Positions 4,630 through 10,481 of a stretch of 10,481 bases of DNA are shown here, piece after piece. The stretch is from Phycisphaerae bacterium (GTDB taxonomy: Bacteria; Planctomycetota; Phycisphaerae; UBA1845; UTPLA1). Each line of letters begins with the position of its first letter. Position 1 is the stretch's first letter. A model generated the notes under the pieces. The model was not told the origin of the DNA, made no database searches, and was given only the letters and a program-made list of their open reading frames with translations. The stretch is from assembly GCA_016935885.1 (NCBI GenBank), contig JAFGQA010000044.1, positions 1-10,481 of the forward strand, read 5' to 3'. Position numbers and translations under genes: made by a program.

Positions 4630-7164
4630 CTAGATGTCCAGGAGGTCTTCGATGAAGGCGTCGATGTCCTCCTGCAGCGTTCCGCCGTAATCAGCACAAG
4701 CCTGGTTTTCCGGCCCAACCGGGGGCTGCCCAAGCTTGGCACGGACGAAGCCCGCGATGTCCAGGCCGTCTACCACACCGTCGACGTTCACGTCCCCCAG
4801 CAGGGCGCAGGCACCCTGAGGGATGGTGGTGAAGTCGTCCTCGGCGTAGCTGCCGTTCTGGATGCCGTTCCGATTGATGCCCCACACGCGGAACGTGTAG
4901 GTCGTCTCCGGCGTCAGGCCGCCGGCGGTGACCACCGTGTCCTGCACCTGCTGTTGACCGAAAGGTGGATCCACGTCAGGATCGCCGGTCGGGTCCCACC
5001 ACTTGAACAACAGCCCCGAACTGCCCTCGGTAAGATTGGTGAACGTGCCGTTGGCCGTCACCGTGATGCTTTCGCTCTGAATTGGGTCGCCGGTGAGGCT
5101 TTCAGGCGTCTCAATCTCGGTTGCCGTGTAGGCCCAATTGGAGAAGGTGTTCGTGTTCTCCGCCCCGTCCCTGGCCTGCACGCGGTATCCGCATTGGGTG
5201 TTCGGGGTCAGCCCTGTATCCGTGTACCATGTGCCGCTGGCCCACTCTGGCACCCGATCATGAGCTCCCAAGGCTCCCTCGAACTTGTAGGTGATGGGCA
5301 GGGTCGGGTCGGTCGCCGTGGTCGCCTGCATCTGGATCTCCGTCGTCGGTTCGTAGTAGCCACATGCGGGCAGTACGGCGAACGTCATCGGATTCGGCTC
5401 GGGGCCGGCCTGATCGTTGTAGCCAGGTAGCTGCAAGGTGTAGGTGTTGCGTGTATCGTCGGAAAGGAAGACACGCAGGTAGAAATCGGCTGCATCACCG
5501 GTGTTGGTGTAGCTGAACCACTCATTGTCGGTGGTGCTCCCCGAGCCGTCCACCACGGAACCGCCGCATCCGTCGTAAAGCTGAACGTCGATGTTCCCAT
5601 ATGCGTCGGTGAAGGTGAGCTGCACAACCAGTTGCTGGTTGTGGTTGAGCGGTATTCGGTACCAATCCTCGGCAACGCTCTTGACGACAAGGTCGGTAAA
5701 CGGACCTTCCTCGGACAGCGTGTACGCGTTCGCACACGTGTCGTTGTCCTCGAAGCCGTCGTCGCTGCCAGCGGCCAACAACGATGAGATGCTGTAGTAG
5801 TACTGGGAGAATCTGCCGTAGTAGATGTCAACATCCAGATTGTCGCAACCTGCTTCGCCGGAGCCCCAGCTGCAGTTTCCGAAGAACTGCTGCGTGTCCT
5901 CTTTGAAGATGCCCGAACCCGAGGAGCCGTAGTAGATGGCGCCCTCTGAACCTGGCGCATCCCACTCAATTCGGTGCCAGTAAGTCCCTCCGCTATAGCG
6001 CCGGCCCCTGCTGTAGCGTTTCCACGAGCCGTCGGGGTGGTGAAGGCCCGCGGCATAGACTCCGGATGAGGGGTCGGTTGCCGTCCAGCCGGTCCAGAAC
6101 ACGCCAGCCGGCAAGACTCCCTTGACCATCAGCAAGCTCCAATCCGCCCCGGACATCGCGCCCGATGTGTTCAGAAGCTCGCCGTCGTCGCTATACTGGC
6201 TCGTCATGAGCGATCCCCCGCACGTGGCGTGCTGATAGAACCAGCGGCACTCCAGCGTATCGGCCTCGTTCTGTTCATCGATGCAGTGAGCGCCGGTGAG
6301 GAAGTACGGTGTTTGGTCGCCGTTCTGCGCGGCCAGCAGCGTCCCAGAGCAGTTGTACCAGGCGCCGCCCTCGTCGTCGCTGTAGAACGTTATCTTGGCC
6401 ACCGCATAGCTGACGTCTTCCCAATCCGACTCGCACGCAACGTCCACCATGCAGTCCAGCGGGGACCGCGGGCCGCCTGGGTCATCCAGGTCACGGTACA
6501 TGTGTCCCAACTCGTTGATGCCGAACGGGACGTCCTCCGCCTCCGAGCCAGGCACGTAGTATTCGATGTACGCGGTATCGCCCGCCGTGCTTCCTGCCCA
6601 GAACTCACCGGTCTGGCGGGGTCCGGCCTCCGCATAGGGGCCGACGATGCGACCCGGCTCCTGCGGGGAGTACACATAGAGCACGGCGCCCGACGACAGG
6701 TCCATCTCGACGATGTGCAGCCGCAATTCCACCGCGCCCTCGGCGGTGATCGCCGCCATCCAAAGCCGCCCGCCGTCCGGCGTGTCGTACCATCTGCCCG
6801 ATAGGGGCTCGTCGATCGGCCTTCCGATTCCCACGCGTGGCGGCTTGTCCCAACTTGCATTGGCCTCGTCCTCAGCGATCAGCGCCTCGGTGTCGACTGG
6901 GGGCAGCCGGTACACTGGGCATTCGACGGCGACGGGCGGCGCCAGCCGTTGCGAGGGCAACTCGACCGACCCGGCGGCCGGGGCATAATCGGCGGACCAT
7001 GCGACGCCGTCGCACTCCGGTGCCGTGAATGCGGCTGGCTCCGGTTTCTCGCCCGGTGGCTGCGCGGAGACAGGTACTATGCCAATCCACGCGACCGCCA
7101 CCACCACGAGTAACGCGACGCGAGATAAGGGAGAACCTATCCTGCGTGTGGTCAAATACTGCAT
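4630..7164 (-). CDS. Secreted lysyl-endopeptidase-like serine protease with PPC, FN3 and dockerin-like domains
   Basis: This 844-residue exported protease probably acts outside the cytoplasm. The signal peptide is about residues 1-34, with likely cleavage at VSA/QPP. A pro-region follows to about 230. The trypsin-fold domain covers about 235-460, with H293 (TGAHC), D341 (GADWSLL) and S415 (GSSGSG). Six cysteines, C238, C244, C272, C294, C315 and C440, follow Achromobacter lysyl endopeptidase spacing, and HHPDGSWKRYS matches its HHP...KR-S segment. D446, just before IYYGR, may be the specificity Asp. A pre-peptidase C-terminal domain (about 467-580) and two FN3-like modules (585-683, 685-782) come next. 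The dockerin-like end (790-844) has one good Ca-loop, DVNVDGVVDGLDI, and one degenerate loop. The start at 7164 is fixed by AAAGGAGGTCA 8 nt upstream. The open frame extends further 5' but that part is not convincing. The gene is alone on the minus strand. Confidence 0.93.
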   Translation of the reverse strand: MQYLTTRRIGSPLSRVALLVVVAVAWIGIVPVSAQPPGEKPEPAAFTAPECDGVAWSADYAPAAGSVELPSQRLAPPVAVECPVYRLPPVDTEALIAEDEANASWDKPPRVGIGRPIDEPLSGRWYDTPDGGRLWMAAITAEGAVELRLHIVEMDLSSGAVLYVYSPQEPGRIVGPYAEAGPRQTGEFWAGSTAGDTAYIEYYVPGSEAEDVPFGINELGHMYRDLDDPGGPRSPLDCMVDVACESDWEDVSYAVAKITFYSDDEGGAWYNCSGTLLAAQNGDQTPYFLTGAHCIDEQNEADTLECRWFYQHATCGGSLMTSQYSDDGELLNTSGAMSGADWSLLMVKGVLPAGVFWTGWTATDPSSGVYAAGLHHPDGSWKRYSRGRRYSGGTYWHRIEWDAPGSEGAIYYGSSGSGIFKEDTQQFFGNCSWGSGEAGCDNLDVDIYYGRFSQYYYSISSLLAAGSDDGFEDNDTCANAYTLSEEGPFTDLVVKSVAEDWYRIPLNHNQQLVVQLTFTDAYGNIDVQLYDGCGGSVVDGSGSTTDNEWFSYTNTGDAADFYLRVFLSDDTRNTYTLQLPGYNDQAGPEPNPMTFAVLPACGYYEPTTEIQMQATTATDPTLPITYKFEGALGAHDRVPEWASGTWYTDTGLTPNTQCGYRVQARDGAENTNTFSNWAYTATEIETPESLTGDPIQSESITVTANGTFTNLTEGSSGLLFKWWDPTGDPDVDPPFGQQQVQDTVVTAGGLTPETTYTFRVWGINRNGIQNGSYAEDDFTTIPQGACALLGDVNVDGVVDGLDIAGFVRAKLGQPPVGPENQACADYGGTLQEDIDAFIEDLLDI

Positions 7165-7636
7165 TTTCCGTGACCTCCTTTCATGGGGGAAGTTAGATGA
7201 AGAAGTCTGTCGAATAGAACCCGCTTGGACCTTCTGCGCACAGCAGCACTGCTTGCCAGGCGCACGTTTGCCTTGCTGTCTCAGGTAACGCAACACTCCG
7301 AGCTGCGCTGCTATGGTTGGCTCGCCGCTACCTTCTTCGGGACCTATCGCGAGACCCCCCGTAGCTCTGATGCCACAGGCGATCGCGGCGCAGCCTTCAC
7401 GAACCACGCCGCTGTCCTGAAGCAGGTTCCGATTGACGCCCACTCCACTGGACGCAAAGGTACAATAACTATTATTGCTGTCGGCACCGTGCAAGTCAAG
7501 CAGAAACGCCGTATTCGTCTGCGCGTGCTGGGGTAACGGCGAAAGCCTCGACGAGCCTGTGCCACGTGTTCGGGATGGGCAAGCCGGTCGACGTTGATCG
7601 TAGGCGCGATAATCCCTGGCGGTTAGCATCCCGCCC
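7165..7636. other. Divergent intergenic region with a long protease leader
   Basis: This gap separates the minus-strand protease gene from the plus-strand DUF819 gene. About 300 nt of it (7165-7464) would be the 5' untranslated leader of the protease mRNA if the promoter at 7471-7499 is used. I looked for GEMM (c-di-GMP) and cobalamin riboswitch cores and saw no convincing match. For the DUF819 gene, a GATAAT at 7608-7613 is a possible -10, but no -35 lies at the right distance. Open frames across the gap look non-coding. Confidence 0.5.
7471..7499 (-). promoter_or_regulatory. Sigma70-type promoter for the protease gene
   Basis: On the minus strand TTGACT (7499-7494) and AATAAT (7476-7471) are separated by exactly 17 bp. 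Each matches its sigma70 consensus at 5 of 6 positions. Transcription would start near 7464, about 300 nt before the protease ATG. This is the best promoter match I noticed in the window. Confidence 0.6.
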
Positions 7637-8902
7637 ATGGCGTCGCTGGATTCACTCGCGCACACAACGACGATGCCGGCACCCGGGACAGACCCTCTCG
7701 TGCAAGATCCGGCAGGCGTGTTGGCGATCCTGCTGACCGTCCTGGCGATCATCTTCTGGATGACGACGCGTCCCGCATCGGGACGTGTCTTCAAGGTCAT
7801 TCCGGCGTTGGTTTTCTGCTATTTCGTGCCCACGGCCCTCTCGACGGGAAGGATCATACCGGTGAGGTGTGAGTTGTACGAGTGGGTGAAGGGATTCGTG
7901 CTGCCCGCGAGTTTGCTCTTGCTAACGTTATCACTGGATGTGAAGGGCATCCTGAGGCTGGGGCCGAAGGCCGTGATTATGCTGCTCGCAGGCACGGCCG
8001 GCGTCGTTGTCGGAGGACCCGTTGCGCTGGCGATCTGGCAAGGCAAGCTGCCGGACGAGGCGTGGCGAATGATGTCGTATTTGGCTGGTAGCTGGATCGG
8101 CGGGGGCGCCAATGCGGTTGCCCTTCAGAAGACATTCGGGGCGAGCGATGCAGCGATCAGCCCCATCATCGTCGTGGATGTCGCCGTGGCAAACGTGTGG
8201 ATGGGGGTGCTCCTCTTTTTGGCGGGTCGCCACGCCAGGGTAGATAGGTGGTTCGGAGGGGACACGTCTGCCATTGTGGCCCTTGAGCGGAGAATGGAGG
8301 CCTTTCAGGAACGTGTTTCGCGCATTCCGACGCTTCCGGACCAAGTGATGATCCTCGCGCTCGGGTTTGGTTTTGCGTGGCTCGCTCACGTGGCGGGTGC
8401 GAGGCTGCTGGAGTTCGCCTTCATCGCGAATCTTGAGGAGAGGGGCTTCCTGAACGCGTTTGGGTGGAAGATCGTCATTGTGACGACGGTCGGCGTGCTC
8501 TTGTCGTTTACCCGGGCTCGGTGGCTCGAGGGGGCGGGGGCTTCGAGGATCGGGAGCGTGATGATCTACCTGCTGGTTGCCTGCATCGGCGCTGGTGCCG
8601 ACTTCCGTCGATTGCTGCAAGGAGAAGCCGGGTACTACTTACTGCTGGGGGTGACTTGGATGTTGATTCACATTGTCGTTTTGCTGGCGATCGCCAGGCT
8701 AATCCGGGCACCATTTTTCTTTGTGGCAGTCGGGTCGCAGGCGAATATCGGCGGGGCGGCGTCGGCGCCCGTGGTCGCGGGGGCGTTCAATCCGGCCCTG
8801 GCCCCCGTGGGCGTGCTGCTGGCGATTGCGGGTTACGTTCTTGGTACGTATGCGGGGTGGGTGTGCATCCAGATCTGCCGTGTGGTTGTCAGAGGCAGCT
8901 AG
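7637..8902 (+). CDS. DUF819 family integral membrane protein
   Basis: The product is 421 residues, about the usual DUF819 (YjcL-like) length, and almost entirely hydrophobic, with roughly ten to twelve membrane segments. Likely spans are 26-43, 54-70, 85-101, 110-132, 171-197, 236-256, 275-292, 306-323, 331-352, 359-380 and 390-418. Two glycine-rich motifs sit in equivalent halves: AGSWIGGGANAVAL (150-163) and GSQANIGGAASAPVVA (366-381). Both are characteristic of the family and suggest an inverted-repeat transporter fold. The substrate is unknown. A charged cytoplasmic-type loop (about 198-235) separates the halves. The ATG at 7637 is used, but its Shine-Dalgarno sequence is poor; ATG 7673, also in frame, would still keep all spans. 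Its neighbours are on the other strand, so it is a single-gene unit. Confidence 0.88.
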   Translation: MASLDSLAHTTTMPAPGTDPLVQDPAGVLAILLTVLAIIFWMTTRPASGRVFKVIPALVFCYFVPTALSTGRIIPVRCELYEWVKGFVLPASLLLLTLSLDVKGILRLGPKAVIMLLAGTAGVVVGGPVALAIWQGKLPDEAWRMMSYLAGSWIGGGANAVALQKTFGASDAAISPIIVVDVAVANVWMGVLLFLAGRHARVDRWFGGDTSAIVALERRMEAFQERVSRIPTLPDQVMILALGFGFAWLAHVAGARLLEFAFIANLEERGFLNAFGWKIVIVTTVGVLLSFTRARWLEGAGASRIGSVMIYLLVACIGAGADFRRLLQGEAGYYLLLGVTWMLIHIVVLLAIARLIRAPFFFVAVGSQANIGGAASAPVVAGAFNPALAPVGVLLAIAGYVLGTYAGWVCIQICRVVVRGS

Positions 8903-8960
8903 CAGCCCGTGGTAAAAGGGGAAACAGCGGTCCGGAAACGTCGTTCTTGACCGTGAAGAC

Positions 8961-8979
8961 CACCGGCGAGACGCCGGTG
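8961..8979. repeat. Perfect hairpin CACCGGCG-AGA-CGCCGGTG
   Basis: The arms are 8 bp and perfect around a 3-nt loop, 58 bp past the DUF819 stop codon and between convergent genes. It may help end the DUF819 transcript, but there is no T-run on either strand. The core resembles short palindromes dispersed in planctomycete genomes, as far as I remember. No gene is seen in the 274-bp gap around it. Confidence 0.55.
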
Positions 8980-9176
8980 TCACAGTCTTGCCACGGACGG
9001 CTAGCGCGTTCTACGCTGTGCGATGGGCCGTGCTCGCTGGAGCCCCGTGCTTGAACAGAACGCGTCCCGGAAACCTCGTTGCACCGTCGCGGAGGGTGGT
9101 CGTCCTGGGGCTTCGGCATCCGTGCCCACGGGAGTCGGGCGGCCGGCGGGTGCTGCGAGGGAGTCAGGAGAGGTTC

Positions 9177-9557
9177 TCAGTCGATCTCGGGATCGAACTG
9201 CGGCGAGGGCGGGGCGACATCTGCTGAGGAAGAAGGCAAGTGGGCTGGGGCCCGTGACTTTAACGGCGGTCGTTTCGACGCTGCGGCGGGGTGCAAGCTG
9301 CTGAGCAAGCTGGCGATGGATTCGAATGCTCGGGCCTTGATCGAATACAGGCGGCGCTGTCGGTCACGTGCTTGTTCGATGAGCCCCGCCCGCTGGAGAA
9401 TAGCCAGATGTTTGGAGATTGCGGGGCGTTGTTGGGGGAAGCCGGCGGCGATGGCAGCGGCGGGGAGCTGCCGGCCGCTGAGCATGACGAGAATGGCCCG
9501 CCGCGTCGGATCGGCAAGTGCGGTGAAGGCATCGGGCACGGCCTGGTCCTTTCGCAT
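9177..9557 (-). CDS. ArsR-family winged-helix transcriptional regulator
   Basis: This is a 126-residue DNA-binding repressor-type protein. The N-terminal two thirds match the ArsR fold: PDAFTALADPTRRAIL (8-23), a recognition region RPAISKHLAILQRAGLI (44-60), and a wing with RQRRLYSI (66-73). The family-typical metal-binding CxC is absent and the protein has no cysteine at all, so metal sensing by the classical sites is unlikely. The sequence is closest in flavour to the ArsR group that often sits beside SRPBCC/AHSA1 genes, yet no such gene follows. After about residue 90 it runs into a Pro/Ser-rich tail that looks unstructured. It is divergent from the amidotransferase gene. The palindrome 12 bp upstream of its start suggests autoregulation. 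The ATG at 9557 is the natural start; no good Shine-Dalgarno sequence precedes it. Confidence 0.9.
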   Translation of the reverse strand: MRKDQAVPDAFTALADPTRRAILVMLSGRQLPAAAIAAGFPQQRPAISKHLAILQRAGLIEQARDRQRRLYSIKARAFESIASLLSSLHPAAASKRPPLKSRAPAHLPSSSADVAPPSPQFDPEID

Positions 9558-9562
9558 TACGT

Positions 9563-9584
9563 ATCCGGATGGTTACGTAACCAT
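9563..9584. promoter_or_regulatory. Candidate operator: 16-bp palindrome with an adjacent 8-bp palindrome
   Basis: ATGGTTACGTAACCAT (9569-9584) is a perfect 16-bp palindrome. It overlaps by two bases a perfect 8-bp palindrome, ATCCGGAT (9563-9570). A further TTACGTA lies at 9557-9563. The site is between the divergent ArsR-family gene and the amidotransferase gene, ending 12 bp from the regulator's start codon. Dimeric ArsR proteins bind palindromes of this size, so it is the likely binding site of the adjacent regulator (inference). Confidence 0.6.
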
Positions 9585-9679
9585 ATCGGCACTAAATGTC
9601 TGGCGACTTGAGCTGCACCGGCAGGCACGGTCTTGCCGCCACTTGTCAGGCTGCTCCGGTCGCAGGGGAGCCGGTGAGC

Positions 9680-10381
9680 ATGAAGGTATTGGTCATCCAG
9701 AATCACGAGCGTGTGGACGGGGATATGGTCGAGGCGGTCCTTCGACGCCGAGCGCTGGCGTACGTGGTCGCGAAGACATTCCGGCCCGATCCGCTGCCAG
9801 ACGTCAAGGCTTTCGATGCGGTAGTGGTGTTGGGCTCGCCGGCGAGTTGCGTGGAGCTCGAGGAGCATCCGGATCTGCTGCGGGCCCACGAGTTGGTTGC
9901 TCGGTGCGTGGACGCGGACAGGGCGATCTTGGGGACGTGCTTGGGTGGTCAGCTTCTCGCACGCGTGCTGGGCGCGAACGTGCGACGGAACGAGGCCGGA
10001 GAGTTCGGGTGTTGCCAGGTCATGCTTACCAAGGAGGGTGCCAGGTCGCCCTATTTCGAGGGGTTTCCGCGGTCGGCGTCATTCTGGACGGTTCAGTGGC
10101 ATCATGACACGTTCGGTCTGCCGAACCGGGCCGACCTGCTGGCAACGTCGGCGTTGTGTCGCAACCAAGCGTTTGCGGTGGGGCGAAGCGTGGGGCTGCA
10201 GTTTCACATGGAGGCCTCGCCGCGTACGGTGGCGCAGTGGGTCGAGGCATATCCCCAAGGACTTGTGGAAGCGGGCCGGAGCGCGGACGACGTGCTGGCC
10301 GAGTGCCGGCGGACGGCGGCAGAGCACGCGCGGCTGTGCGACCTGTTTGTGGGCAACTTCTTAAAGCACGCGGAGCGATGA
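9680..10381 (+). CDS. Class I glutamine amidotransferase (GMP synthase-like)
   Basis: This is a 233-residue single-domain class I GATase of the kind that releases ammonia from glutamine. The nucleophile elbow GTCLGGQLLA places C87 as the catalytic Cys. H176 and E178 in QFHMEAS complete the triad. WHHDTFGLP (140-148) is typical of GuaA-like GATase domains. No synthetase domain is fused and no partner gene is visible, so it may be a free-standing GATase-like hydrolase or act on a small gamma-glutamyl compound. The start at ATG 9680 is chosen because AGGGGAG lies about 10 nt upstream and the family's MKVLVIQN strand begins there. The open frame continues 84 nt further upstream without support. 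It is divergent from the ArsR-family regulator, which may control it through the palindrome at 9569-9584. Confidence 0.9.
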   Translation: MKVLVIQNHERVDGDMVEAVLRRRALAYVVAKTFRPDPLPDVKAFDAVVVLGSPASCVELEEHPDLLRAHELVARCVDADRAILGTCLGGQLLARVLGANVRRNEAGEFGCCQVMLTKEGARSPYFEGFPRSASFWTVQWHHDTFGLPNRADLLATSALCRNQAFAVGRSVGLQFHMEASPRTVAQWVEAYPQGLVEAGRSADDVLAECRRTAAEHARLCDLFVGNFLKHAER

Positions 10382-10397
10382 CGCGCTTCCGGTAGCC

Positions 10398-10481
10398 GGG
10401 TCCGTGACACTTCCGGCGGCATTCGATTCTGGGTGCCACGGGCGGCTTGTCCGCCCGTGCGGTCTCTCCGGTGGGCGCGTG
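10398..10481 (+). repeat. Dispersed palindromic repeat, copy 2 (compact form, runs off the window)
   Basis: This copy aligns with 348-480 in the same orientation, sharing GTGACACTTCCG, ATTCGAT, GGGTGCCACGGGCGG and CTTGTCCGCCCG. It holds a perfect 8-bp hairpin, ACGGGCGG / CCGCCCGT with loop CTTGT, and lacks both expansions of copy 1. It starts 17 bp after the amidotransferase stop codon and continues past the right edge, so its true end is not visible. Confidence 0.8.

Noticed and set aside
4213..5430. 405-residue plus-strand frame across the end of uvrC and the protease gene
   Set aside because: It overlaps two strongly supported genes in other frames, and crosses the terminator-like hairpin; no domain seen. 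It also does not encode the missing UvrC HhH domain.
7165..7464. GEMM-type c-di-GMP or cobalamin riboswitch in the protease leader
   Set aside because: Short pieces such as GGTAGC and GGCAAAC appear, but not in the order or spacing of the conserved cores.
7165..7800. N-terminal extension of the protease frame to 7800
   Set aside because: The signal peptide and a near-perfect Shine-Dalgarno fix the start at 7164. The extension overlaps the DUF819 gene and the promoter.
9079..10107. 342-residue plus-strand frame over the ArsR-family gene and the amidotransferase start
   Set aside because: Antisense to the regulator and out of frame with the amidotransferase; Gly/Arg-rich without a domain.

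Overview
The window is GC-rich bacterial chromosome with loosely packed genes, wide non-coding gaps and several short palindromic repeats. A large secreted protein ends in a dockerin-like segment (D-x-N-x-D-G-x-V-D-x-x-D-I). Together with the repeats, a DUF819 membrane protein and a short UvrC, this points to a member of the Planctomycetota or a close relative. That placement is inference, since no rRNA or marker gene is present.

Layout. Positions 1-861 carry no convincing gene. They hold a 57-bp tandem array of four units, each with a GC-rich hairpin, then a degenerate copy of a dispersed repeat that recurs at the right edge of the window (10398-10481), then three helically phased TTACC boxes. 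Next comes a small protein resembling phage Mu Gp27 (862-1449), with a possible tiny overlapping ORF. An MtfA-like zinc peptidase (1894-2715) follows. The gap after it holds a hairpin and a decayed transposase-like HTH fragment on the minus strand. A UvrC excinuclease without its C-terminal HhH domain (3117-4511) has a promoter placed so that its mRNA may be leaderless. A stem-loop separates uvrC from a convergent minus-strand gene (7164-4630) for a secreted, multidomain lysyl-endopeptidase-like serine protease. That gene has a good sigma70-type promoter about 300 nt upstream of its start.

To the right, a DUF819 integral membrane protein is on the plus strand (7637-8902). A minus-strand ArsR-family regulator (9557-9177) is divergent from a GMP-synthase-like class I glutamine amidotransferase (9680-10381). 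A perfect 16-bp palindrome lies between these two, close to the regulator's start codon.

How the genes relate. Most are single-gene units with no operon logic. The regulator/amidotransferase divergon is the only pair whose arrangement suggests shared control. The protease works outside the cytoplasm, UvrC in nucleotide excision repair. I find no CRISPR array, tRNA, rRNA or intact mobile element. I also find no clear new defence or biosynthetic system. The most unusual items are the hairpin-bearing tandem array, the nested-hairpin dispersed repeat, the short UvrC and the ArsR/amidotransferase divergon.
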